A DNA stretch of 64,000 nt from an uncultured Methylophilaceae bacterium (GTDB lineage: Bacteria > Pseudomonadota > Gammaproteobacteria > Burkholderiales > Methylophilaceae), in assembly GCA_903899965.1 (NCBI GenBank), contig CAIULB010000010.1, positions 1 to 64,000 on the forward strand, in the 5' to 3' direction. Numbering within the stretch: the first letter of the stretch is position 1; each line of letters begins with the position of its first letter. The notes beneath the pieces were generated by a model, which saw nothing but the letters and a program-made list of their open reading frames with translations, did not search any database and had not been told where the DNA came from. The translations under genes were made by a program, and so were the position numbers. Shown piece after piece: positions 1-7,748 of this stretch.

Positions 1-125
1 CCGCCAAATTTCTTTGTCAATACAGTCGTAATCGCTGCTGTTAATGTTGTCTTACCATGGTCAACGTGTCCAATTGTGCCTACGTTAACGTGTGGCTTGG
101 TACGTTCAAATTTGCCTTTTGCCAT
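1..125 (-). CDS. tuf: Elongation factor Tu, N-terminal part (runs off left edge)
   Basis: Translational GTPase that brings aminoacyl-tRNA to the ribosome. Only the first 41 codons are present and the gene continues past position 1. The translation starts [19 protein letters not shown] and enters the P-loop GHVDHGKT at residues 19-26, diagnostic for EF-Tu. The ATG at 125 has an AAAGGAAG ribosome-binding site six bases upstream. It lies downstream of tRNA-Tyr, tRNA-Gly and tRNA-Thr on the same strand, the classic tufB arrangement, and is probably co-transcribed with them. Whether a second tuf copy exists cannot be told from this window. Confidence 0.97.
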   Translation of the reverse strand, partial: MAKGKFERTKPHVNVGTIGHVDHGKTTLTAAITTVLTKKFG

Positions 126-219
126 TTTTTTCTTCCTTTAACTGACTTTATCAAGTTAAGTTTAGGTGCACATGAGTACGCAAATTCATAACGCACCACC
201 GTAATACCAGCACCGTACG

Positions 220-294
<75 letters not shown>

Positions 295-323
295 GCTAAT
301 ATTCTTTAAAAGATTGACTTGAG

Positions 324-397
324 TGGAGCGGGGTACGGGAATCGAACCCGCGGCTCTAGCTTGGAAGGCTAGGGTATTACCATTATACGAACCCCGC
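324..397 (-). tRNA. tRNA-Gly (anticodon TCC)
   Basis: On the minus strand the acceptor arms GCGGGGT and ACCCCGC pair. The anticodon stem CTAGC/GCTAG holds the loop CTTCCAA, giving anticodon TCC. The T-loop GGTTCGATTCC is intact and the 3' CCA is encoded (324-326). It is the middle gene of the Tyr-Gly-Thr-tuf cluster. Confidence 0.96.
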
Positions 398-483
398 AAT
401 CGAGGCTAGCTCGGCAATAAAAGCCTTCACTTGGCTCCAATTACTTCAAATCAAACAATTTAAATTCTTGGTTTAAAATACAT

Positions 484-568
484 TGGTGGAGGGGGAAGGA
501 TTCGAACCTTCGTACTCTGAGAGAACGGATTTACAGTCCGTCGCCTTTAACCACTCGGCCACCCCTCC
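484..568 (-). tRNA. tRNA-Tyr (anticodon GTA)
   Basis: On the minus strand the acceptor arms GGAGGGG and CCCCTCC pair. The anticodon loop CTGTAAA gives GTA. A long variable arm, typical of bacterial tRNA-Tyr, explains the 85-base length. The CCA end is encoded (484-486). It is the first tRNA of the cluster, directly behind the promoter at 583-611. Confidence 0.96.
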
Positions 569-582
569 AAACCGAACCCAAG

Positions 583-611
583 ATTATGCAGATATTCTTG
601 GGCGCTGTCAA
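583..611 (-). promoter_or_regulatory. Sigma-70 promoter of the tRNA-Tyr/Gly/Thr-tuf unit
   Basis: The minus strand carries a perfect -35 box TTGACA (606-611), a 17-base spacer and a -10 box CATAAT (583-588), ending 14 bases before the tRNA-Tyr 5' end. The stretch after the -10 begins CTTGGG, a fairly GC-rich discriminator of the kind seen at stringently controlled stable-RNA promoters. The boxes are seen directly; growth-rate control is inferred. The rest of 569-658 holds nothing else recognisable. Confidence 0.8.
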
Positions 612-658
612 TCCTAAAATTGACTATTAACTAGACTTTCAAAAACGTGCAATCTACG

Positions 659-1819
659 TCATTTAAGGTTTGTAGGCTTAAGCTCTGGATAGGCTTTAAC
701 ATAAATCGCCAAATCAGGATCCAAAGTATCCCAATTAATAGTTTTAGCTACCATCTGATAGATGAAATTAACGATTGGATTTTCGTGCTGGCAATAGTTA
801 CTTAAAGGCACCATTTCATTACCCAGCTCGATTTTTGGTGCATAGCCAGTTTGACCACTTTGGATTGATGTGGCCCCTACGCTATAAGACCACTCAACAG
901 CCGCATCCCAAAGTCTAAAATACAAGAACCATTCTTTGGGCTGACTATAATCAATCCCAATAAACTTATTCACCACATGCTCGCCTAGCTTGAAGCACAG
1001 CATAAAAGACAGCATTTCTTTAGATTCATTTTTACGCAAAATCACATAATGTGAATTTTCATATTGTGATATTTGATCAAAGAACGCTCTATTCAGTTGC
1101 TCAAACTTTGTATTACCTTTTTCATAAGTCTGCCAAAACAAGCTAAAAATCTCTTCCATTACAGCTTCACTGGGTTGCGAAACAATCTCAACTTGAACAG
1201 GCGCCTCATTGGCTTGCTTCATTTTCTTTTTTATCTTGTTGCGACGCGACGCCTTAAGCGATGCAATATAGTCATTCTTATTTTTACCATCTAAATGCAA
1301 GCTTGTGCCCGGGAAACTCACCAGATGAAACAAGCCATCATTTATTAACAAAGGAACTAACGAAGCTTGCTGCTCTTTCGCAAAATCTTTCCAGACGCGC
1401 ATGGAGGCGCCCAGCTCATTAGCCTTAATCCGCATAGATTTATTAATGCTTGCAAAAATCTCTGGGGAATTAGCACCCTCTACAAGACCAACACGCCCCT
1501 CATCACTACAGGGCGACCCAATAAAAAATGTACGCTGATAAAGCAGCGCAGGAAAAGCCTTGCCCAAGATATTAAAAATTGGAACTAATGCCGGCGGGAT
1601 TACCAAAGTAATCGGCACATCCATTAGAAATGCTGGCGCAATTGCCACAGCCTTATCGTTATATGAAACCAAGCCATACATGAATTTAAATTGCGCATCC
1701 AACCCTGCTCGCTCAAGCGCTGCGTACCACCACTTACCTTCATAAGGCGCAGCAAAGCATTCCTGCCACAAAGCATCAGGAATATCTTCTACGGATTGAT
1801 GCCAATGGATTTTATACAT
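659..1819 (-). CDS. GNAT/FemAB-like acyltransferase (CelD/Acetyltransf_6 type)
   Basis: A 386-residue soluble protein with the two-half GNAT layout seen in FemAB and CelD-like acyltransferases. A basic patch lies around residues 190-202 (ASRRNKIKKKMKQ). The second half has the family-like stretch from about 285 to 345 (FIGIDYSQPKEWFLYF, then SGQTGYAPKIELGN). Members transfer acyl or aminoacyl groups to cell-envelope or small-molecule amines; the substrate here is unknown. It is the last gene of a four-gene minus-strand unit and overlaps the end of the DegT aminotransferase by 8 bp, so N-acylation of that enzyme's amino product is a reasonable inference. No signal peptide is visible. Confidence 0.6.
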   Translation of the reverse strand: MYKIHWHQSVEDIPDALWQECFAAPYEGKWWYAALERAGLDAQFKFMYGLVSYNDKAVAIAPAFLMDVPITLVIPPALVPIFNILGKAFPALLYQRTFFIGSPCSDEGRVGLVEGANSPEIFASINKSMRIKANELGASMRVWKDFAKEQQASLVPLLINDGLFHLVSFPGTSLHLDGKNKNDYIASLKASRRNKIKKKMKQANEAPVQVEIVSQPSEAVMEEIFSLFWQTYEKGNTKFEQLNRAFFDQISQYENSHYVILRKNESKEMLSFMLCFKLGEHVVNKFIGIDYSQPKEWFLYFRLWDAAVEWSYSVGATSIQSGQTGYAPKIELGNEMVPLSNYCQHENPIVNFIYQMVAKTINWDTLDPDLAIYVKAYPELKPTNLK

Positions 1820-3041
1820 GTGCTACTTGCTCCGATATAACGTCGCATATTCTAGCGAAATCTCTTTCGCTCAACCAAATGCAATTAGTGATAATAAAAG
1901 TGTGTGAGGCAAATATCTGCGCATTGGGAATTTTGCAATTTTCAAAATAAGGTGCTAAATAATCATAATCTTTTAGGGCATGAATAAACAACCGCCCAAC
2001 ACCCAAGCCTTTATCCCATAATCGCTCAAGCACTTTATCCCGCATCGATTCAGATGGCATTTGAACAATAAAAAATGGCCAAACCCCCTCTCCGCCCTCT
2101 GCATCAAGAACAACGCTAATGCTTGGAATCATAGTTAATTGCGCTAAACGCTTTTCAGCTATTTTTTTGGTTTTCGCAATAAAATCTGGCAGCCTGTCTG
2201 CAGCGCTAGCGCCTACCATCTTTCGCCAAGCACCAACTTTGTGTAAGGGAAAATCAAAAGAACAGTCATCCCCTACCGCCTGAATTAAATTACCGCGCTT
2301 CAACTTATTACGCAAATGGCGCCCAAACGCCAATCCCATCCCTACTGGCCGATAGAGTAAATAGTACGCAACCAACTCAATGGCTCGACGTAATTCCAAC
2401 AAATAATGACGAGGTAAATTATTACTGACTCGACGTAAAGCATCTCGAATTTGTTCGTTCCCACTCACGACCACCCCACCAGAAAATATAGTGAGCCCTT
2501 TTCCAACACCCAAACTATAAAATCCAATATCGCCAAACGTACCAAGCGATTTATGGTGTAACTTAGCCCCCAAGGATTGAGCAGCATCCTCAATCACATA
2601 CGCACCAACACTTTTAGCAATAGTGATTGTTTTTTCAACATCGGAAACTCGCCCAGCAAGATGCGTATGAACTACCGCCAATGTCTGATGATTAAGAACG
2701 GACTTAAGAGATTTTTCACAATATCCAAAGTGCTCAGACTGAGAATCCACAAGCACAGGAATAAGTTTGGCTTTGATCACGGCCAACGCAACCCAAGGAC
2801 ATGTGTAAGCACTAATAACCACATACTCTCTATCACATAGCATCTTAAGCGCCTCAAGCGCGACAACTAATGCAGCAGTACCCGAACATTCAATTTGAAC
2901 CTCATCAACACCTATAAATGATGCTAATTTTTCTTCAAGCGAAATTCTAGATTTTTGGGAGAATAGGGATGGAATAAAATCGCGCCAAGAAAGCGCTAAA
3001 CCAGCTGTAGGAGCGGCTTCAGTGAACTTCATCATTTTCAT
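1812..3041 (-). CDS. DegT/DnrJ/EryC1/StrS family PLP aminotransferase
   Basis: A fold-type I PLP enzyme of the family that aminates nucleotide-linked keto-sugars (ArnB, RmlB-neighbour and PseC types). Seen with this start are the phosphate-binding SGTAA at 53-57, EDAAQS at 151-156 (the ring-stacking and Asp residues) and GVGKG with the probable Schiff-base Lys at 181. ATG at 3041 is chosen because GAGG lies six bases upstream; an in-frame GTG at 3053 gives four more residues. It overlaps the upstream EamA gene by 23 bp, so translation is probably coupled. The substrate is not deducible from sequence; an aminosugar of an envelope glycoconjugate is the family-based guess. Confidence 0.75.
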   Translation of the reverse strand: MKMMKFTEAAPTAGLALSWRDFIPSLFSQKSRISLEEKLASFIGVDEVQIECSGTAALVVALEALKMLCDREYVVISAYTCPWVALAVIKAKLIPVLVDSQSEHFGYCEKSLKSVLNHQTLAVVHTHLAGRVSDVEKTITIAKSVGAYVIEDAAQSLGAKLHHKSLGTFGDIGFYSLGVGKGLTIFSGGVVVSGNEQIRDALRRVSNNLPRHYLLELRRAIELVAYYLLYRPVGMGLAFGRHLRNKLKRGNLIQAVGDDCSFDFPLHKVGAWRKMVGASAADRLPDFIAKTKKIAEKRLAQLTMIPSISVVLDAEGGEGVWPFFIVQMPSESMRDKVLERLWDKGLGVGRLFIHALKDYDYLAPYFENCKIPNAQIFASHTFIITNCIWLSERDFARICDVISEQVAHV

Positions 3042-3414
3042 GCTCAGCCTCACTAAAGCTCAAACAAACAATACCAAGCACAATGAGCAATGCTCCAACT
3101 ATCTGCATGGGAGCTAATCTATCTCCAAAATAAACTGCTGAAACAATTAACACCAAAACCACTTCCAAGTGTGAAGCTGCAAATGCCGGTCCAACTGGCG
3201 CATGTTTAAGTAATGTCATCCAAGCGATAAATGAGCCTAAATAACCAAGAACCGCACCATAAATCCAAGGCTGAGAAAAAATTGATAGGAACCACTCCAA
3301 CTGCATGGCGAACTCACCGCCGTGATTTGATGCAAGCTTAAAAGAAATTTGAGTAAGCGTATCGCATAACATCAATGCTGAAAAACCAAGAATATAAAAC
3401 TGCAGCTTCTTCAT
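3019..3414 (-). CDS. Four-helix EamA/SMR-type transporter subunit (ArnF/ArnE-like), second of pair
   Basis: A 131-residue integral membrane protein with four hydrophobic segments (about 7-27, 45-65, 74-94 and 101-121), half the size of standard EamA exporters. Half-size members work as dimers, and ArnE/ArnF, of similar length, are the known heterodimer that flips undecaprenyl-phosphate-aminoarabinose. Its start overlaps the stop of the preceding half-transporter as ATGA, and its end overlaps the DegT gene. The pairing with a DegT aminotransferase recalls ArnB plus ArnE/F, but no arnA, arnC or arnT is present here. The cargo is unknown. Confidence 0.65.
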   Translation of the reverse strand: MKKLQFYILGFSALMLCDTLTQISFKLASNHGGEFAMQLEWFLSIFSQPWIYGAVLGYLGSFIAWMTLLKHAPVGPAFAASHLEVVLVLIVSAVYFGDRLAPMQIVGALLIVLGIVCLSFSEAEHENDEVH

Positions 3415-3773
3415 GCGTAAATGCCCACAAAGATTACACCGACAGTAATCAATGCCATACCCAGAAGACGCATACGATCCAATTTTTCCTTGAAGACCAA
3501 TCGACCAGCAATGACAATTGAGACCATATTAATCGCACCAAGCAATACGCCTTGTGACAAAGAAAGCACTGAAAGGAATGCTAGCCAAACGACGAATTCG
3601 AGACAAAAACAAACAATGCCAACCCAAAGCGGGAAAGAGCCCAGCATGAACTTCCAACGTGCTAATTCGGTAGATTCTTTAGAGTCAGAAACCGCGGCAA
3701 ACTTAAGCGCGACATGACCTACGGTATCGAGTGTTACATTGATAACCCAAATTAAAATCGCGATTGAGGACAA
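3411..3773 (-). CDS. Four-helix EamA/SMR-type transporter subunit (ArnE/ArnF-like), first of pair
   Basis: A 120-residue membrane protein with four predicted helices (about 1-25, 47-70, 76-95 and 102-120). It contains GVLLGAINMVSIVIAGRLVF, a typical third helix of the drug/metabolite transporter superfamily. The start is a TTG at 3773; no in-frame ATG gives a full first helix. It is the first gene of the four-gene unit and overlaps the next half-transporter by 4 bp, suggesting an obligate heterodimer. tRNA-Thr lies 28 bp upstream on the same strand and may share its transcript. Confidence 0.6.
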   Translation of the reverse strand: MSSIAILIWVINVTLDTVGHVALKFAAVSDSKESTELARWKFMLGSFPLWVGIVCFCLEFVVWLAFLSVLSLSQGVLLGAINMVSIVIAGRLVFKEKLDRMRLLGMALITVGVIFVGIYA

Positions 3774-3801
3774 TAGATTTAGCTTCGGGTGATTAAGGGG
3801 G

Positions 3802-3877
3802 TGGTGCCGAATGTCGGAATCGAACTGACGACCTTCGCATTACAAGTGCGCTGCTCTACCAACTGAGCTAATTCGGC
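3802..3877 (-). tRNA. tRNA-Thr (anticodon TGT)
   Basis: On the minus strand the acceptor arms GCCGAAT and ATTCGGC pair. The D-arm AGCTCAGTTGGTAGAGC, anticodon loop CTTGTAA (anticodon TGT, reading ACA) and T-arm are intact, with CCA encoded at 3802-3804. It complements the GGT isoacceptor at 220-294. It sits between sspB and the EamA gene. Confidence 0.96.
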
Positions 3878-3912
3878 AAGTACTAATTAATCAACTACAT
3901 TTACAACGGACG

Positions 3913-4323
3913 CTATTTTACCAACTTTAGGGTGGGTTTTTTCACTTCCGATGAAATATTTTTTTCTGAAAAATCTATCTCATTGTTTTTATTTTGATTT
4001 TCGTCCTCTGGCAATACCTCAAAGAACATACCCTGTCCATTTTCTCGTGCAAAAATGCCTTTTACTGCACTAATTGGAACATACAAATTGTTTGAAACAC
4101 CTGAAAAACGTGCTGAAAATGTCACCGCCTCGTTGGTAAAATGCAAATCTTTGGTTGCTGAAAAATTCAGATTCAAGACGATTTCACCATCTTTCACGTA
4201 CGCCATCGGCACTTTTGTTTGCGCGTTCACTTCAACCAAGAGATGGGGCGTTAATTGATTATCAACGCACCACTCATGAATCGCCCTAATCATATAGGGC
4301 TTGGTTGAAGTCAATTCACTCAT
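3913..4323 (-). CDS. sspB: ClpXP specificity-enhancing factor SspB
   Basis: Adaptor that tethers ssrA-tagged and other substrates to ClpXP. The 136 residues begin with the typical STKPYMIRAIHEWCVDN, followed by a compact beta domain (HLLVEVN, VPMAYVKDGEIVLNL, YVPISAVKGIFARENG). After about residue 105 comes an acidic, flexible linker ending in a short basic/hydrophobic tail (KKPTLKLVK), the ClpX-docking peptide of the family. It lies 2 bp downstream of sspA, the standard proteobacterial pair. The linker is rich in Glu and Asn, as expected for an SspB tail. Confidence 0.93.
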   Translation of the reverse strand: MSELTSTKPYMIRAIHEWCVDNQLTPHLLVEVNAQTKVPMAYVKDGEIVLNLNFSATKDLHFTNEAVTFSARFSGVSNNLYVPISAVKGIFARENGQGMFFEVLPEDENQNKNNEIDFSEKNISSEVKKPTLKLVK

Positions 4324-4325
4324 AC

Positions 4326-4925
4326 TTATTTACGCATTGCCTTTTCAGATGGCGTCATCGCTTCAATATAAGCTGGACGTGAGAAAATACGCTCAGCGTA
4401 TTTCAACAAAGGTGCTGCTTGTTTAGGCAACTCGATACCATAATGTCCTAGACGCCATAGCAAAGGAGCAATCGCCACATCTAACATAGAGAAGTCATCA
4501 CCAAGAATGTATTCTTGCTTGCTAAACAAAGGCACGATTTGCGTTAAATTATCACGAATCGTTGCACGTGCTTTATCTGCCGCTTTCTGATTGTCAGACT
4601 CAAGGTCTTTAATGTGGCTAAACAGTTGCTCTTCAAAGTTGTGTAAGAACAAACGAGCACGAGCACGCATTACTGGATCAGCTGGCATCAATTGAGGATG
4701 AGGGAAACGTTCATCAATGTATTCATTGATAATGTTTGCTTGCTCCAACACCAAATCACGCTCAACTAAGACTGGCACAGTATTGTGTGGATTAATCACG
4801 GCTAAATCTTCTGGTTTATTAGCCAAGTCAACGTCAATGACTTGAAAGTCCATGCCCTTTTCGAATAATACAATACGGCAACGATGGCTATATGGATCGG
4901 TAGTGCCTGAATAAAGTGTCATCAT
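4326..4925 (-). CDS. sspA: Stringent starvation protein A (GST-fold RNA polymerase-associated protein)
   Basis: A GST-fold protein that binds RNA polymerase and supports stationary-phase and stress transcription; it has no known transferase activity. The 199 residues contain the thioredoxin-like N-terminal domain (LYSGTTDPYSHRCRIVLFEKG, with NTVPVLVERD near 50) and the helical C-terminal domain (YILGDDFSMLDVAIAPLLWRL). Two ATG codons (4925 and 4922) follow a GAGGAA site. It heads the sspA-sspB pair, and a hairpin terminator separates it from petC upstream. Confidence 0.92.
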   Translation of the reverse strand: MMTLYSGTTDPYSHRCRIVLFEKGMDFQVIDVDLANKPEDLAVINPHNTVPVLVERDLVLEQANIINEYIDERFPHPQLMPADPVMRARARLFLHNFEEQLFSHIKDLESDNQKAADKARATIRDNLTQIVPLFSKQEYILGDDFSMLDVAIAPLLWRLGHYGIELPKQAAPLLKYAERIFSRPAYIEAMTPSEKAMRK

Positions 4926-4949
4926 AATTTTGGTTCCTCGCTTACAAAA

Positions 4950-4985
4950 GCAAAACGGGAAGCCAGCCGAATAGCTGACCTCCCG
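4950..4985 (-). terminator. Rho-independent terminator between petC and sspA
   Basis: On the minus strand the 12-base arms (4974-4985 and 4956-4967) pair with two G-U wobbles around a 6-base loop. A TTTTG run follows at 4951-4955. It closes the petABC transcript 14 bp past the petC stop. The T-run is short, so some read-through into sspA is possible. Confidence 0.7.
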
Positions 4986-4998
4986 CTAAGTTGTTATT

Positions 4999-5709
4999 TT
5001 AGTGTATATCTTTCCAGAACTCTTTTTTCAAATAGTATGTCAGCACAAATAACAGCCCTAAAAAGGCCAGCACCAACAAACCTAAATTCTTGTCGCGCTC
5101 TTTGAATGGTTCAGCCATGAAGACTAAGTAATTAACTAAGTCTGCAATGGTCTCATCATACTCTGCTGGCGTCATGCTGCCTTGTTTCGCTAACACCAAT
5201 TGATGAGATTCAGTTTTCTCGTCAATTTTTAATACCTGCTCACCTTGCAAGCTCCAAAGAACGTGTGGCATTGCAACTTTGTCATAAACCACGTTGTTCC
5301 AACCAGTTGGTCTTGTATCATCACGGTAAAAACCACGCAAATAGCTATAAAGCCAATCTGCGCCACGGGCACGAGCTTCAACCGACAAGTCAGGAGGGGT
5401 TGCACCGAACCATGCTTTTGCATCAGCTTTTTGAATCGTAACCGTCATGGTATCGCCAACTTTTTCACCAGCGAACATCAAGTTTGATTTAATTTGAGCA
5501 TCCGTCAAACCAATATCTTGTAAACGGTTATATCGCATATAAGCTGCGCTATGGCAGTTTAAGCAATAATTCACGAACACTTTAGCACCGCGTTGAAGCG
5601 ACGCTTGATTGCTAGGATCAATAGGTGCGTGATCTAACTCAACACCCTCATTTGCAATTGCCATCAATGGCAGTAGCAAAGCTAAAACCAATAAAATTTT
5701 AGTTTTCAT
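4999..5709 (-). CDS. petC: Ubiquinol-cytochrome c reductase, cytochrome c1
   Basis: Haem c subunit of the bc1 complex; takes electrons from the Rieske protein and passes them to soluble cytochromes. The 236 residues show a signal peptide (MKTKILLVLALLLPLMAIA), one CLNCH haem motif near 49-53, the conserved DLSVEARARGADWLYSYLR stretch and a C-terminal anchor helix (about 210-228, LGLLVLAFLGLLFVLTYYL). Its start overlaps the petB stop by one base (TAATG). Last gene of petABC. Confidence 0.96.
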   Translation of the reverse strand: MKTKILLVLALLLPLMAIANEGVELDHAPIDPSNQASLQRGAKVFVNYCLNCHSAAYMRYNRLQDIGLTDAQIKSNLMFAGEKVGDTMTVTIQKADAKAWFGATPPDLSVEARARGADWLYSYLRGFYRDDTRPTGWNNVVYDKVAMPHVLWSLQGEQVLKIDEKTESHQLVLAKQGSMTPAEYDETIADLVNYLVFMAEPFKERDKNLGLLVLAFLGLLFVLTYYLKKEFWKDIH

Positions 5710-7007
5710 TATGCTGTTACCCTTTCTGGCACTGGCTTAGTCTTATCTTTCTTGGTGTACCAAGGCATCAAAGCAAAGAATGAGAAGTAAACCAAACTAA
5801 AGACTCTCGCGACAACTGTTGCACGATCTGCACCGCCAACAATCCATGTCTCAGGTGAGAACTGACCCCATACGTTTGATGGCTCAGTGCCTAAATAACC
5901 CAAAATCAAGAAGCTCACAACGAAAGCCGCTAGCCACTTTTTGTACAAAGTACCACGATAGCGAATCGATTTCACTGGACTGCGGTCCAGCCAAGGTAAG
6001 AAAGCAAAGCTCACAACAGACAAGCCCATTGCAGCCACACCTGGGAATTGTGAATTCAAAATTGGCGGCACTGCGCGCAAGATTGAGTAGTAAGGTGTGA
6101 AATACCAAACTGGCGCAATATGCGGTGGCGTTTTCAATGGATCAGCCGGGATAAAGTTATTCGCTTCAAGGAAATAACCGCCCATCTCTGGCGCAAAGAA
6201 AATAATGGCTGAGAACACAATCAAGAACACAGAAACACCCACCAAATCCTTTACTGTGTAGTAAGGATGGAATGGAATGCCATCCAATGGGATTTTTGTT
6301 TTTGGATCTTTATGTTTCTTAATTTCAACGCCATCAGGATTGTTTGAGCCCGCTTCATGCAATGCAATCAGATGAGCAACTACCAAGCCCAACAACACAA
6401 GTGGCAATGCAATGACGTGGAATGCAAAGAAGCGATTAAGCGTTGCATCAGAAACAGTGTAGTCACCACGCAACCACAATGAAATATCCGGACCGATAAA
6501 TGGGATAGATGTGAACAAGTTAATAATCACTTGTGCGCCCCAGTATGACATTTGACCCCAAGGCAATAGATAGCCAAAGAACGCTTCGCCCATTAACACT
6601 AAGAAAATGCCAACGCCGAACAACCAAATTAATTCACGCGGCGTTCTGTATGAACCATAAATCAAGCCACGGAACATATGAAGATAAACAACCACGAAAA
6701 ACATGGAAGCGCCTGTTGAATGCATGTAACGAATCAAGCGACCCCATGAAACATCTCGCATAATGTATTCAACAGAAGCGAAAGCCAATGAGGCGTCCGG
6801 CTTGTAATTCATCGTTAAGAAAATACCAGTCAAGATTTGAAGAACCAAGACCAACAAAGCCAACGAACCAAAGAAGTACCAAAAGTTAAAGTTTTTTGGT
6901 GCGTAGTATTCAGTCAAATGTGCTTTTACGTTAGATGTCAGCGGGAAACGCTCATCCACCCAACCCAACAAATTAGTTGCAGCTTGCTGAAGTTTATTAT
7001 TAGCCAT
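5709..7007 (-). CDS. petB: Ubiquinol-cytochrome c reductase, cytochrome b
   Basis: Membrane core of the bc1 complex with the two b haems and the Qo and Qi quinone sites. The 432-residue protein is full length and not split as in b6f. It shows the helix-B and helix-D haem ligands (MHSTGASMFFVVVYLHMFRG and FFAFHVIALPLVLLGLVVAHLIALH) and the Qo-site PEWYF-type motif as PVWYFTPYY near 300. The Glu of PEWY is Val here (PVWY), a variant common in many proteobacteria. One-base overlaps on both sides couple it to petA and petC. Confidence 0.97.
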   Translation of the reverse strand: MANNKLQQAATNLLGWVDERFPLTSNVKAHLTEYYAPKNFNFWYFFGSLALLVLVLQILTGIFLTMNYKPDASLAFASVEYIMRDVSWGRLIRYMHSTGASMFFVVVYLHMFRGLIYGSYRTPRELIWLFGVGIFLVLMGEAFFGYLLPWGQMSYWGAQVIINLFTSIPFIGPDISLWLRGDYTVSDATLNRFFAFHVIALPLVLLGLVVAHLIALHEAGSNNPDGVEIKKHKDPKTKIPLDGIPFHPYYTVKDLVGVSVFLIVFSAIIFFAPEMGGYFLEANNFIPADPLKTPPHIAPVWYFTPYYSILRAVPPILNSQFPGVAAMGLSVVSFAFLPWLDRSPVKSIRYRGTLYKKWLAAFVVSFLILGYLGTEPSNVWGQFSPETWIVGGADRATVVARVFSLVYFSFFALMPWYTKKDKTKPVPERVTA

Positions 7008-7603
7008 TATGCAACTCCCTTATCGTCTGCACCAATCAGCAAAACTGAATCGCTAATGTATTTGTGCGGCGGAACAACCAAGTTAATTGGCGCTGGAGAG
7101 CCTTTAAATACACGGCCAGCCAAATCAAATTTAGAACCATGACAAGGACAGAAGAAGCCACCCGGCCAGTCAGCACCCATGTCAGCGCCCGTTTGTAGTT
7201 TTGGTGATGGTGAACAGCCCAAGTGCGTGCAAATACCAACCAACACCATGATATTGGATTTAATCGCACGCGCTGGATTCACACAGTAGTCAGGTTGCTG
7301 GCTTGTCACTTCCAATTTTGGATCAGACAATTTGTCGTCATGACTTGCCAATGCATCAAGCATCGCTTGGCTACGATTAACAATCCAAACAGGCTTGCCG
7401 CGCCATTCAACGGTAATCATTGAGCCCGGCTCAATTTTGCTGATGTCAGCTTCAACTGGAGCACCTGCAGCTTTAGCGCGCTCACTCGGCATCATACTTG
7501 TTACGAAAGGAACTGCGACAGCTGCTGCCGCCACCCCACCCGCAACTGAAGTTGCCGCAATTAGAAACTTGCGCTTACTTTGATCTACTTCATGATTCGC
7601 CAT
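7007..7603 (-). CDS. petA: Ubiquinol-cytochrome c reductase, Rieske iron-sulfur subunit
   Basis: Rieske [2Fe-2S] protein of the bc1 complex. The N-terminal region [17 protein letters not shown] is a Tat-like signal-anchor, but with Lys-Arg in place of Arg-Arg. Cluster ligands are visible as CTHLGC and CPCHGS near residues 128-160. ATG at 7603 is preferred over a GTG three bases upstream because AAGGA is optimally spaced to it. First gene of petABC, behind a promoter at 7645-7673. The tatABC genes needed for export of a folded Rieske protein lie 3 kb further on in this window. Confidence 0.96.
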   Translation of the reverse strand: MANHEVDQSKRKFLIAATSVAGGVAAAAVAVPFVTSMMPSERAKAAGAPVEADISKIEPGSMITVEWRGKPVWIVNRSQAMLDALASHDDKLSDPKLEVTSQQPDYCVNPARAIKSNIMVLVGICTHLGCSPSPKLQTGADMGADWPGGFFCPCHGSKFDLAGRVFKGSPAPINLVVPPHKYISDSVLLIGADDKGVA

Positions 7604-7644
7604 CACATGTCCTTAATTTCTAAACTACATTGACGCTATATTAA

Positions 7645-7673
7645 AATTTAACCTCTCATTTTACAGGTTTCAA
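7645..7673 (-). promoter_or_regulatory. Probable sigma-70 promoter of petABC
   Basis: The minus strand carries TTGAAA (7668-7673), a 17-base spacer and TAAATT (7645-7650), 40 bp before the petA start. The match is fair rather than strong. A second AT-rich -10-like box, TAATAT, lies just downstream. The 145-bp gap between petA and the NIF3 gene holds nothing else recognised. Confidence 0.45.
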
Positions 7674-7748
7674 CTAAAAACTTAAACCCTTGGAGCCTTT
7701 AATTTATGCCTCATTCAACAAATTCATGCGGCAGCAAAAATCCATCAA

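Noticed and set aside
3802-3877. tRNA-Thr as attachment site for the integrase
   Set aside because: The integrase is 58 kb away beside moaC and no tRNA fragment was seen near it.
4326-4925. SspA as a glutathione S-transferase enzyme
   Set aside because: Fold is GST but the SYSHRCRIVLFEKG context and the adjoining sspB identify SspA, which lacks the activity.
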